A stretch of DNA of 64,000 nucleotides from Porticoccus sp963974675 (GTDB taxonomy: Bacteria > Pseudomonadota > Gammaproteobacteria > Pseudomonadales > Porticoccaceae): the NCBI GenBank assembly GCA_963974675.1, contig CAXBDQ010000003.1, positions 60,649 through 124,648 of the forward strand. Direction: 5' to 3'. The translations under genes and the position numbers were made by a program. The notes beneath the pieces are model-generated. The model had not been told where the DNA came from, did no database searches, and worked only from the letters and a program-made list of their open reading frames with translations. Below are positions 7,980 to 16,205 of this stretch, in pieces; the first letter of the stretch is position 1; each line of letters begins with the position of its first letter.

Positions 7980-10250
7980 TTATGTCGTTTCTACTTCTGA
8001 TTCAGTTTCAATCGAAATTTCATCGTTAGTGACAGCCACTTTAACTACTCCACCACGTGACAAACTGCCAAATAGTACTTCTTCCGCAAGGGGCTTCTTG
8101 ATTTTCTCCTGAATCAATCTTTGCATAGGACGCGCACCCATTTTTTCATCATAACCATGCACGGCAAGCCAATCCCTAGCCTCATCATCAACATCAAGCA
8201 CTACATGTTTGTCATCTAACTGCTGCTGTAACTGACAAAGGAATTTGTCTACTACGGTATGAATAACATTTAATTCCAATGGCTTGAACTGGATAATGCC
8301 GTCGAGTCGATTGCGGAATTCTGGCGTAAATACTTTTTTCAAGGCTTCCATACCATCGGTATGGTGATCCTGAGTAGTAAAGCCAATAGAGGCACGACTC
8401 ATTTCTTCAGACCCTGCGTTTGTAGTCATAATAAGAATGACATTTCTGAAGTCAGTTTTACGTCCGTTATTGTCTGTCAGAGTTCCATGATCCATGACTT
8501 GAAGCAGCAAGTTAAATACTTCAGGATGCGCTTTTTCTATCTCGTCCAGAAGCACAACAGCGTGAGGAGTCTTAGTGACAGCGTCTGTTAACAGGCCGCC
8601 CTGATCAAACCCCACATAACCTGGAGGTGCACCGATTAACCTTGATACTGTGTGGCGCTCCATGTACTCAGACATATCAAAACGCAGAAGCTCAATACCC
8701 ATAATTTCTGACAACTGCTTGGATACTTCTGTTTTACCCACGCCCGTCGGTCCAGAAAACAAAAATGAGCCAATGGGTTTCTCTCCATCTCTCAGTCCTG
8801 CACGAGATAGTTTGATGGCTGTCGAGAGCGCAGAAATAGCCTCATCCTGGCCAAACACAACCATTTTCAGCTTGTCTGACAACCCTTTCAATTGTTGTTT
8901 ATCTGAAGAAGACACACTTTTAGGTGGGATACGGGCTATTTTTGCCACAATCGCTTCTACATCGCCTACACCAATCAACTTTTTCCGTTTAGATTCGGGT
9001 AATAATTGTTGATAAGCTCCAGCTTCATCAATAACATCAATCGCCTTGTCCGGTAGAAAGCGGTCAGTGATATGCCGTGCAGAGAGTATTGCCGCTGTTT
9101 TGAGTGCTGCATTAGAAAAGCGTAACTTGTGATGCTCTTCAAACCTTGATTTTAACCCTTTGAGGATCTCAATAGTTTCCTCCACCGTAGGTTCGGGCAC
9201 ATCAATTTTTTGGAAACGGCGAGACAGGGCTCTATCCTTTTCAAAAATACCCCGATACTCCTGATAGGTTGTCGATCCAATGCAACGGATACGACCGGAA
9301 GTCAGTAAAGGTTTTAATAAATTGGATGCGTCCATCACACCGCCCGAAGCAGCACCTGCGCCAATGATGGTATGTATTTCATCAATAAATAAAATGGCGC
9401 CATCCTGCTCTTTCAATTCAGCAAGTACACCTTTGAAGCGTTTTTCAAAATCACCTCGATATTTGGTCCCGGCAAGCAAGTCACCGAGGTCCAGGGAGTA
9501 AACCACTGAATTACGGAGTACATCAGGTACCTGACCATCAATGATCATCTTAGCCAGCCCTTCAGCAATGGCTGTTTTCCCCACTCCAGCTTCTCCTACT
9601 AGCAATGGGTTGTTTTTACGACGACGAGCCAAGATTTGTGATACGCGCTCAATTTCATGACTACGACCCACCAACGGATCAATATAGCCTTGTTGCGCTT
9701 GAATGTTCAGGTTGGTTGTAAACTGATCCAACATGCTGGCATTGCCAGGAGCCTCATTTTCAGTGGCCGCTTCCCCTTGATGAGAATCCCCAGCATGTTG
9801 CTCAGACTGATCAACATACTTCGATATGCCATGAGAGATGTAGTTAACCACATCAATTCTGGTTACATTTTGTAACCGGAGAAAATAAACCGCCTGACTT
9901 TCCTGCTCACTAAAAATAGCAACAAGAACGTTATCACCCTGCACTTCCTTTTTACCTGAAGATTGCACATGGAAAACCGCGCGCTGCAATACCCGCTGAA
10001 AGCCGAGCGTTGGCTGGGTATCCTTTTCCCCTAAATCTGTAGGAATAAGTGGTGTGGTCGATTCAATAAACTCATCAAGATCACGCCTCAAGGCATCCAT
10101 ATCAGCGCCACAGGATTTCAAAACACTCACGGCTGACTCGTTATCAAGTAAGGCCAACAACAAATGTTCAACCGTCATAAATTCATGACGTTTGTCGCTG
10201 GCCCCTCGGAAGGCTTTATTTAGTGTTAATTCAAGTTCTTTACTTAACAT
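7980..10250 (-). CDS. clpA: ATP-dependent Clp protease ATP-binding subunit ClpA
   Basis: ClpA is the hexameric unfoldase that feeds substrates to ClpP and receives N-degron cargo from ClpS. The 756-residue chain has the N-terminal ClpS-binding domain (1-145), an acidic/Gln-rich linker, AAA domain D1 with Walker A GEAGVGKTA near residue 220 and FIDEIHTIIGAG, and D2 with GPTGVGKTE near 500 and LLDEIEKAHPEVFN. The middle domain typical of ClpB is absent, which separates it from ClpB and ClpC. It follows clpS by 23 bases and should share its promoter. clpP itself is not in the window. Confidence 0.97.
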   Translation of the reverse strand: MLSKELELTLNKAFRGASDKRHEFMTVEHLLLALLDNESAVSVLKSCGADMDALRRDLDEFIESTTPLIPTDLGEKDTQPTLGFQRVLQRAVFHVQSSGKKEVQGDNVLVAIFSEQESQAVYFLRLQNVTRIDVVNYISHGISKYVDQSEQHAGDSHQGEAATENEAPGNASMLDQFTTNLNIQAQQGYIDPLVGRSHEIERVSQILARRRKNNPLLVGEAGVGKTAIAEGLAKMIIDGQVPDVLRNSVVYSLDLGDLLAGTKYRGDFEKRFKGVLAELKEQDGAILFIDEIHTIIGAGAASGGVMDASNLLKPLLTSGRIRCIGSTTYQEYRGIFEKDRALSRRFQKIDVPEPTVEETIEILKGLKSRFEEHHKLRFSNAALKTAAILSARHITDRFLPDKAIDVIDEAGAYQQLLPESKRKKLIGVGDVEAIVAKIARIPPKSVSSSDKQQLKGLSDKLKMVVFGQDEAISALSTAIKLSRAGLRDGEKPIGSFLFSGPTGVGKTEVSKQLSEIMGIELLRFDMSEYMERHTVSRLIGAPPGYVGFDQGGLLTDAVTKTPHAVVLLDEIEKAHPEVFNLLLQVMDHGTLTDNNGRKTDFRNVILIMTTNAGSEEMSRASIGFTTQDHHTDGMEALKKVFTPEFRNRLDGIIQFKPLELNVIHTVVDKFLCQLQQQLDDKHVVLDVDDEARDWLAVHGYDEKMGARPMQRLIQEKIKKPLAEEVLFGSLSRGGVVKVAVTNDEISIETESEVETT

Positions 10251-10273
10251 ACAACCACCTTGACCTTAGATTA

Positions 10274-10639
10274 CTACTCATCATCATCCATGGGTTCTGT
10301 TTCGCAGAGTAACGGATGTTCATTATCTCTGGCATATTGATTAATCTGAGCTGCCTTTGTATCTGCAATGTCATGGATATAGACACCACAAACTGCTTTT
10401 CCTTCCGTGTGCACCTGCAACATAATCCTTGTAGCAGCCTCACGATTCATATTAAAGAAAATCTCTAGCACCTCTACCACAAACTCCATTGGTGTGTAGT
10501 CATCGTTAAAAATAACCACCTTATACATAGGAGGCTTTTTGAGCGCTGGCTTCACCTGCTCGAGAACAACACTACTGTCATGGTGCCACTCTCGCTCATC
10601 ATCTTTACTACCAAGACTAATATTTAATCTAATATCCAT
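10274..10639 (-). CDS. clpS: ATP-dependent Clp protease adaptor ClpS
   Basis: ClpS recognises Leu, Phe, Tyr and Trp at protein N termini and delivers them to ClpA. The 121-residue protein has a disordered N-terminal extension (to about residue 35) that ClpA engages, then the core KVVIFNDDYTPMEFVVEVL, whose NDD and Met contacts form the N-degron pocket, followed by MLQVHTEGKAVCGVY with the conserved His. The stop-to-start distance to clpA is 23 bases, so they form an operon. It diverges from cspD across 230 bases. Confidence 0.96.
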   Translation of the reverse strand: MDIRLNISLGSKDDEREWHHDSSVVLEQVKPALKKPPMYKVVIFNDDYTPMEFVVEVLEIFFNMNREAATRIMLQVHTEGKAVCGVYIHDIADTKAAQINQYARDNEHPLLCETEPMDDDE

Positions 10640-10672
10640 ACACTCTACTGAATAACATTAACCACTCTTCAG

Positions 10673-10688
10673 TCCTATTTTAATAGGA
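10673..10688. promoter_or_regulatory. 16-bp perfect palindrome upstream of clpS
   Basis: The sequence TCCTATTTTAATAGGA reads the same on both strands (7-base arms around TT). It lies 34 bases upstream of the clpS start in the divergent clpS/cspD region. The half-site AATAGGA recurs at 10737-10743, closer to cspD. Position and symmetry suggest an operator or a hairpin in the clpS leader; I do not recognise a known regulator's box. Confidence 0.4.
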
Positions 10689-10728
10689 TTAATAAATTTG
10701 TGTTCTTTTTTTCTATGTTTTCTAGCTA

Positions 10729-10755
10729 TTGACTTAATAGGAATTTATCTATAGA
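10729..10755 (+). promoter_or_regulatory. Possible promoter for cspD
   Basis: A TTGACT hexamer at 10729 is followed after 15 bases by TATAGA at 10750, about 115 bases upstream of cspD. The spacing is shorter than ideal, so this is only a candidate. It would give a long AT-rich leader, as is common for cold-shock family genes. Confidence 0.3.
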
Positions 10756-10869
10756 AACTTATGCTGGATAAAAGTTGTGCAATTTTGCTGAATAGTTGCA
10801 ATATTTATAACTATTGAGTTTATATTTTTAACTTTTAATAACCAAACTGTCCAGCAAGGAGTTAGTAAT

Positions 10870-11142
10870 ATGCCGACAGGTACCGTGAAGTGGTTTAACA
10901 ATGCCAAAGGATATGGGTTCATTCTTTCATCAGATGGTGTGAGTGATATTTTTGCCCACTATTCTGCAATTACTATGGATGGCTATAAAACGTTAAAAGC
11001 TGGGCAAGAAGTCAGCTATGACCTCATTGAAGGTGAAAAGGGACTACATGCGACCAACATTTCCCCTTTAAATACTAGTTCTGCTGAACCTACAGAGGAA
11101 AATGACGGCTCTAGAGAGACACAGGGACCTGAGAATGAATAA
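10870..11142 (+). CDS. cspD: Cold-shock domain protein CspD-like
   Basis: A 90-residue single-domain cold-shock protein that should bind single-stranded nucleic acid. The start MPTGTVKWFNNAKGYGFI carries RNP1 (KGYGFI) and the DIFAHYSAI segment matches RNP2. The extra acidic tail after residue 68 (ending EENDGSRETQGPENE) makes it longer than the 67-70 residue Csp proteins and fits CspD-type proteins. A Shine-Dalgarno AAGGAG lies 9 bases upstream. Divergent position from clpS is the standard gammaproteobacterial arrangement for cspD, a replication inhibitor in stationary phase in E. coli. Confidence 0.9.
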   Translation: MPTGTVKWFNNAKGYGFILSSDGVSDIFAHYSAITMDGYKTLKAGQEVSYDLIEGEKGLHATNISPLNTSSAEPTEENDGSRETQGPENE

Positions 11143-11145
11143 AAC

Positions 11146-11165
11146 TTATGACTGACGAGTCATAA
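11146..11165 (+). other. Hairpin immediately after cspD
   Basis: Perfect 8-base arms TTATGACT and AGTCATAA around the tetraloop GACG, starting 4 bases after the cspD stop. There is no T-run afterwards, so it looks more like a 3'-end stabilising or Rho-associated structure than a classic intrinsic terminator. Confidence 0.5.
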
Positions 11166-11408
11166 AAACTGCCATTTGTAATATACAGTATTGTCTTTGT
11201 TGCTTGTTTAGTGCCTTTGTCACTTAAATTAAGATGGTTAGATTTGGAAGGTTACATTGTGAAAGTTGCTTTGTAGATATCACATATTTCAGATCAAACC
11301 TATCCTAAGCCCTAAACAGAATAGCTACGTTGCTTTGTCTATCAGATATTCAAAACCTTTGGTTGTTTTTACTCGCAATCATGCCTCCCCTTCCTTTTAT
11401 AATTCATC

Positions 11409-11422
11409 ACGAGCATGCTCGT
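11409..11422. repeat. 14-bp perfect palindrome ACGAGCATGCTCGT
   Basis: A GC-containing perfect palindrome with no central spacer, in an otherwise featureless gap about 220 bases upstream of rluE. It could be an operator; no known box is recognised. Chance occurrence of one 14-bp palindrome in a window this size is low but not negligible. Confidence 0.35.
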
Positions 11423-11627
11423 AGTTCCAACCACAATAAACAGGCATCCAAAAACTGTTTCGTGTTACCAGCTCGGGCGATTTCTACAGAAGAATCGATT
11501 TTTCAGATCATTACTGGGATACCATTACGTCCCTCAACAAATAGAATCATAGGGTTGTTTGGAACGTTTAACCACAATAGCCATGTATGTTGTTATGAAA
11601 TGAGATCTTACTTCCTTTACTTATTTT

Positions 11628-12257
11628 ATGGACGTTCAAATGGCCAGACTTTTATTGTTTAACAAGCCCTACGGTGTTTTAAGCCAGTTTTCTGACCATG
11701 ATGGCCATAAGGGTCTTAAACACTATATAAACTATCCAGATGTTTATCCCATGGGTAGGCTTGATCGTGATTCAGAGGGACTTTTATTACTCTCTGATGA
11801 TGGCCAATTACAAGCCCGTATTGCCGACCCCAAGTTTAAAATGGAGAAAACCTACCTCGTACAAATTGAGGGAGACATAACGTCCGTAGCCCTGAAGAGT
11901 TTGGCTGCCGGCATTATGTTGAATGACGGTATGACGAAACCTGCAAATGCCAAAAAAATTCTAGAGCCATCCCTCTTGCCAAGGAATCCTCCTGTTCGTC
12001 AACGGGCGCATCAACCCACCAGCTGGGTAGAGCTGAAAATCAAAGAGGGTCGAAATCGACAAGTAAGGCGAATGACGGCTGCTGTTGGCTTCCCTACCCT
12101 CCGATTAATCCGCAGCGCAATTGGCGCATGGCAGCTAGGCGATATAAAACCTGGTGAATACCGACAGGAAACTATTCATTTACCCCAGAAACAAAAACGT
12201 ACTTCAGTACACGCTAAGACTAAGTCCTCTTATACTAAGCCACCAAGGAAATCGTAA
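11628..12257 (+). CDS. rluE: 23S rRNA pseudouridine synthase RluE-like
   Basis: Pseudouridine synthase of the RsuA family; in E. coli RluE modifies U2457 of 23S rRNA. The catalytic motif is visible as GRLDRDSEGLLLLS near residue 40, with the Asp in RLD as nucleophile. Other family motifs are LLLFNKPYGVLSQF at the N terminus and KEGRNRQVRRMTAAVGFPTLRLIRS. There is no S4 domain ahead of the catalytic domain, as in RluE. The start is at 11628 or at the second ATG, 11640. The basic tail (about 185-209) is nonconserved. It opens the rluE-nudJ-mnmA-hflD-purB run, the same order as in E. coli. Confidence 0.9.
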   Translation: MDVQMARLLLFNKPYGVLSQFSDHDGHKGLKHYINYPDVYPMGRLDRDSEGLLLLSDDGQLQARIADPKFKMEKTYLVQIEGDITSVALKSLAAGIMLNDGMTKPANAKKILEPSLLPRNPPVRQRAHQPTSWVELKIKEGRNRQVRRMTAAVGFPTLRLIRSAIGAWQLGDIKPGEYRQETIHLPQKQKRTSVHAKTKSSYTKPPRKS

Positions 12258-12258
12258 C

Positions 12259-12747
12259 TTGCCGGATAAAATTCATCTGACAGTAGCAACCGTCGTTAAA
12301 CGCGAGGATCTCTTTCTTATGGTCAGGGAAATTCGGAACGACTTAGGTGAAGCTTTTGACGGGACAACTGACCGAGGTAAAGCCAAAGAGGTATACAACC
12401 AGCCTGCAGGGCATGTGGAAGCGGGAGAAACCCCAATTCAAGCGGCTGTTCGAGAAACGTTTGAAGAAACAAGATGGCATGTGGAGCCTACGGGTATTAT
12501 CAGCTTCACAACTTACACCTCTCCGAACAATCACATCACTTACTATAGACTCACTTTCGCCGCTAAAGCTCTTGAGTTTGATGAAACGACAGAGATAGAT
12601 AGCGATATAGAGGAAGCGCTTTGGTTAAGTTATGAAGAAATATTGCTAAAACGCTCACAACTTAGAAGCCCCATAGTTTTACAGGTTATTGATGATTTTC
12701 GTGCCAACAGTATCTATTCATTGGATTTGCTGAAAGCCCACCGGTAG
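12259..12747 (+). CDS. nudJ: NUDIX phosphatase NudJ-like
   Basis: NUDIX hydrolase that in E. coli acts on thiamine diphosphate intermediates and nucleoside di/triphosphates. The NUDIX box is complete: GHVEAGE, seven residues later RETFEET. I place the start at TTG 12259, one base after the rluE stop, because AAGGAA lies about 8 bases upstream and the protein then begins PDKIHLTVATVV like NudJ; an upstream GTG would need a long overlap with rluE. That gives 162 residues. The non-ATG start and the 1-base gap point to translational coupling. mnmA follows after 13 bases. Confidence 0.88.
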   Translation: MPDKIHLTVATVVKREDLFLMVREIRNDLGEAFDGTTDRGKAKEVYNQPAGHVEAGETPIQAAVRETFEETRWHVEPTGIISFTTYTSPNNHITYYRLTFAAKALEFDETTEIDSDIEEALWLSYEEILLKRSQLRSPIVLQVIDDFRANSIYSLDLLKAHR

Positions 12748-12760
12748 AATCCGCCTCCTT

Positions 12761-13930
12761 ATGCCCAGTTCAAACCAAAAAAACAGCTCAGACAAGCCCA
12801 TCGGACAAACAAAAGTTATTGTCGGCATGTCCGGTGGTGTCGACTCCTCGGTAACAGCTCTTTTGCTTCAGCAGCAAGGGTATGACGTGGAAGGGCTGTA
12901 TATGAAAAACTGGGACGAAGATGACGGCACTGACTACTGTACTGCCCGTGAAGACATGGCTGACGCCCAAGCTGTAGCGGACACATTGGGCATTCCTCTT
13001 CATAGCGCCAACTTTGCTGCTGAGTATTGGGATAATGTATTCGAGTATTTTTTACAAGAATACAAGGCCGGAAGAACACCCAACCCCGATATTCTCTGTA
13101 ATAGAGAAATTAAATTTAAAGTGTTTCTCGATTATGCCCGAATTCTGGGTGCAGACTTTATTGCTACCGGCCATTATGTACGCAGAAAGGACGTCAATGA
13201 CCACACCTACTTGTTGAAAGGCCTAGACAGCAATAAAGATCAAAGCTATTTTCTCCATGCCGTCGACGAGCAAGCATTTCGCCGCACATTATTCCCTATT
13301 GGTGAAATGGACAAACCTGCCGTAAGAGCCATTGCTGAACAGCACGGCCTCATCACAGCAAAAAAGAAAGACTCTACGGGTATCTGTTTCATCGGCGAAC
13401 GTCGATTTAAAGATTTTCTTGAACAATACTTACCCGCTCAGCCTGGTGATATAGAATCAGCAGAGGGTGAAATTATTGGTCAACATCATGGTTTGATGTA
13501 CCACACTTTGGGACAACGGCAGGGATTGGGGATTGGCGGACTCAAAAATGCCGATGACAAGCCTTGGTATGTCGCAGGCAAAGATTTGCCCCGCAATGTA
13601 TTAATTGCCGTTCAGGGTGGCGACCACCATCTTCTTTTCACAGATGCTCTATCCGTATCTGACTTACACTGGATAAATGGTGAGCCAGAAAGTTTACATG
13701 GAGATGCTGAGAAGACCGAATTTTACTGTACAGCTAAAACCCGTTACCGTCAGCCCGACCAAGCGTGTCGAGTGACAAAAAACCAAGATGGCTATGTCAT
13801 ACAATTTACTGAACCACAACGAGCGGTAACACCTGGCCAATCCGTCGTGTTGTATCAAGATGACATTTGTCTTGGTGGTGGCGTTATTGAACAATCTTGG
13901 AATGACCAAGGAAAACAGGATGTCGAATAA
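12761..13930 (+). CDS. mnmA: tRNA-specific 2-thiouridylase MnmA
   Basis: MnmA puts sulfur on U34 of Lys, Glu and Gln tRNAs, using sulfur relayed by TusE. The PP-loop ATP motif GMSGGVDSSV lies near residue 23, and the two catalytic cysteines are Cys113 (PDILCNREIKF) and Cys209 (DSTGICFIGERRF). The LGQRQGLGIGG motif of the central domain is also present. The N terminus has a roughly 15-residue polar extension, so a slightly later start is possible. The 389-residue length is close to normal. Confidence 0.95.
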   Translation: MPSSNQKNSSDKPIGQTKVIVGMSGGVDSSVTALLLQQQGYDVEGLYMKNWDEDDGTDYCTAREDMADAQAVADTLGIPLHSANFAAEYWDNVFEYFLQEYKAGRTPNPDILCNREIKFKVFLDYARILGADFIATGHYVRRKDVNDHTYLLKGLDSNKDQSYFLHAVDEQAFRRTLFPIGEMDKPAVRAIAEQHGLITAKKKDSTGICFIGERRFKDFLEQYLPAQPGDIESAEGEIIGQHHGLMYHTLGQRQGLGIGGLKNADDKPWYVAGKDLPRNVLIAVQGGDHHLLFTDALSVSDLHWINGEPESLHGDAEKTEFYCTAKTRYRQPDQACRVTKNQDGYVIQFTEPQRAVTPGQSVVLYQDDICLGGGVIEQSWNDQGKQDVE

Positions 13931-13973
13931 ATGATGACAGGTCTTTATGTAAAAAAATTGGTGGTATTCATCA

Positions 13974-14597
13974 ATGTTCAGTAAACCGTCACGTGACCAA
14001 TTAATTGCTTTGGCGGGTGTTTTTCAATCTTGCCAGTTAGTGGAAACCTTATCAAAAAATGGTTCTGTCCCCTCTGATCATTTTAATGTTTGTATAGAAA
14101 GTTTATTCAAAAAAGATACGAAAAGTACGGAAGAGGTTTTTGGTTCACTGAGCAATTTAAAGCTTGGACTTGAATCCATGCAGGAGTTAATTACTCTAAA
14201 CTCCCGAGCAAAACAATCTGACACACTGAAATATCTCGTGGGTGTCATCTATCTGGCCAAAAAACTTCGTCATAATAAAACTATGCTCAATTTGATCGGT
14301 CAACGACTTGATCAAGCATCAAGACAGGCTGAACATTTTTCACCCACTCACCCCAATGTCATTGCTAATCTAGCTCAAATTTATCAGGACAGTATTAGCA
14401 CATTCCGTTACCGAATACAGGTCAATGGCTATGCCGGTTATTTACAACAGGAAAGCATTGCCCAGCGCATTCGCTGTTTACTCTTTTCCGGTATTCGTTC
14501 TGCCATACTTTGGCATCAAATTGGTGGCCGCCGCCGTCACCTGATTCTTAATCGCAAAGATATATTGGCGCAACTGCGAAATTTAAACGTGACCTGA
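13974..14597 (+). CDS. hflD: High-frequency lysogenization protein HflD homolog
   Basis: HflD is a helical inner-membrane-associated protein that in E. coli binds lambda CII. The 207-residue sequence matches the family by the opening FSKPSRDQLIALAGVFQSCQLV, the internal YLVGVIYLAKKL and the C-terminal IRCLLFSGIRSAILWHQIGG. Placement between mnmA and purB is the standard order and supports the call. Its cellular role outside phage infection is not established. Confidence 0.9.
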   Translation: MFSKPSRDQLIALAGVFQSCQLVETLSKNGSVPSDHFNVCIESLFKKDTKSTEEVFGSLSNLKLGLESMQELITLNSRAKQSDTLKYLVGVIYLAKKLRHNKTMLNLIGQRLDQASRQAEHFSPTHPNVIANLAQIYQDSISTFRYRIQVNGYAGYLQQESIAQRIRCLLFSGIRSAILWHQIGGRRRHLILNRKDILAQLRNLNVT

Positions 14598-14767
14598 GTA
14601 AAAAGCAGACCTTGCTAATGTTATCAGTGAGTGACAGGTACTTTGAATATTTTGCTTTATTTCAATGTACATTTTCTCCTGAAATGCCGAGACAATTACG
14701 GTAAAATTCGCGTTCATTAAAAATGATTGACTGACGCCTGTACTCGAAATACATATCGGAACCTATA

Positions 14768-16135
14768 ATGAATCTTTCCAGTTTGACTGCCGTTTCTCCC
14801 ATAGATGGTCGCTATAACAGTAAAACCGCGGACCTACGCTCAGCCTTTAGTGAGTTCGGGCTGATTAAATATCGTGTGTTTGTGGAGATACGTTGGTTAC
14901 AAAAATTGGCAGCACACCCAGAGCTTCAAGAAGTGGGCCCTTTTAGTGTTGACGCTAATGCGGTTCTCAATAATCTCGTGGCTAATTTTAGCGAGCAAGA
15001 TGCCAATCGAATTAAAGAAATCGAGCGCACCACTAATCACGATGTAAAAGCGGTGGAATATTTTATCAAAGAACGTATTGCAGAGAACGCTGAACTCAAT
15101 ACCATTTTGGAGTTTGTTCACTTTGCCTGCACCTCTGAAGACATCAATAATCTGTCACATGCTTTAATGCTGAAAGAAGGTAGAGATAATGTATTACTTC
15201 CTCAAGTAGAAGAAATTGTCTCTCAGCTATCGGGCATGGCGAAAAGTTTTGCCCATGTGCCTATGTTGTCACGGACACACGGTCAAACCGCGTCGCCTAC
15301 AACTGTGGGCAAGGAGCTGGCTAATGTTGCCTATCGCTTGAAGCGTCAAATCGAGCAGATTCGCCAAGTGGCTTTATTCGGAAAAATTAACGGCGCAGTG
15401 GGTAATTACAACGCACACTTTGCTGCCTACCCCAATGTAGATTGGGTCGCTAATGCTAAAGATTTTATAGAAAGCCTTGGCTTGAATTTAAATCCCTATA
15501 CTACTCAAATTGAACCACATGACTATATTGCTGAATTGTTTGATGCCATTTCGCGCTTCAACACAATTTTGATCGACTTTAACCGAGATATTTGGGGTTA
15601 TATTTCACTGGGGTACTTCAAACAAAAAACGATTGCGGGAGAAGTCGGCTCATCGACGATGCCTCACAAAGTAAACCCCATTGATTTCGAGAACTCTGAA
15701 GGAAATCTGGGCATTGCCAATGCCATATTTGGTCATCTTGCTCAAAAGTTACCGATCTCTCGTTGGCAGCGCGACCTAACCGACTCCACAGTTCTTCGTA
15801 ACATGGGCGTTGGATTTGGTTATAGTTTGATTGCCTATCAATCAACTCTCAAAGGTATTAGTAAGCTTGAGCTCAATGAGCAACGCCTTGCGGAAGACTT
15901 AAGTAATACCTGGGAAGTATTAGCAGAACCCGTACAAACCGTAATGCGTCGATACAACATTCCGGAGCCCTATGAAAAGCTAAAGGCTCTGACCCGTGGT
16001 CAGGGTATAACGAAAGAAACGCTATTAAATTTTGTCGAAACCTTGGATATTCCAGAAGATGCAAAAGCAGGTTTACGTGCGTTGACCCCCGCGAGCTACA
16101 TTGGCAATGCCATAGCACAGGCTAAAGCCATTTAA
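14768..16135 (+). CDS. purB: Adenylosuccinate lyase
   Basis: PurB catalyses two fumarate-releasing steps of purine synthesis: SAICAR to AICAR and adenylosuccinate to AMP. The fumarase-superfamily signature GSSTMPHKVNPIDFENSEGN is at about residues 295-315, with SRTHGQTASPTTVGKE carrying the catalytic His. At 455 residues it matches the E. coli-type enzyme. A TTGACT plus TACATA pair with 17-base spacing (14727-14755) sits just upstream and could be its promoter, though it would leave only a few leader bases. Confidence 0.96.
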   Translation: MNLSSLTAVSPIDGRYNSKTADLRSAFSEFGLIKYRVFVEIRWLQKLAAHPELQEVGPFSVDANAVLNNLVANFSEQDANRIKEIERTTNHDVKAVEYFIKERIAENAELNTILEFVHFACTSEDINNLSHALMLKEGRDNVLLPQVEEIVSQLSGMAKSFAHVPMLSRTHGQTASPTTVGKELANVAYRLKRQIEQIRQVALFGKINGAVGNYNAHFAAYPNVDWVANAKDFIESLGLNLNPYTTQIEPHDYIAELFDAISRFNTILIDFNRDIWGYISLGYFKQKTIAGEVGSSTMPHKVNPIDFENSEGNLGIANAIFGHLAQKLPISRWQRDLTDSTVLRNMGVGFGYSLIAYQSTLKGISKLELNEQRLAEDLSNTWEVLAEPVQTVMRRYNIPEPYEKLKALTRGQGITKETLLNFVETLDIPEDAKAGLRALTPASYIGNAIAQAKAI

Positions 16136-16205
16136 TCTCAAGACCCGGTCCCGTCTTGCGCCTGATGTGATTTTTTTGTTTTTGTATTCCTGGGAGTAAA
16201 GTTCA

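Larger units (their letters stand above)
11143..11627. other. 485-base gene-free gap between cspD and rluE
   Basis: No convincing coding region on either strand; the longest open frame here has no conserved features or usable ribosome-binding site. Two symmetric elements stand out: a hairpin directly after cspD (11146-11165) and a 14-bp perfect palindrome at 11409-11422. In Pseudomonas and E. coli the isocitrate dehydrogenase gene icd sits at this point. I could not recognise any icd remnant. Confidence 0.6.

Noticed and set aside
11330..11662. 110-codon open frame in the cspD-rluE gap
   Set aside because: No conserved motif, odd composition, no ribosome-binding site, and it overlaps the true rluE start in another frame.
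14727..14755. TTGACT/TACATA pair upstream of purB as a firm promoter
   Set aside because: The boxes and the 17-base spacing look fair, but the implied transcript start lies only about 6 bases before the ATG, leaving no room for a ribosome-binding site, so I do not list it as a feature.
16139..16177. Terminator after purB
   Set aside because: The CAAGAC/GTCTTG stem is only 6 bases and the T-run starts about 13 bases after it, so termination is doubtful.
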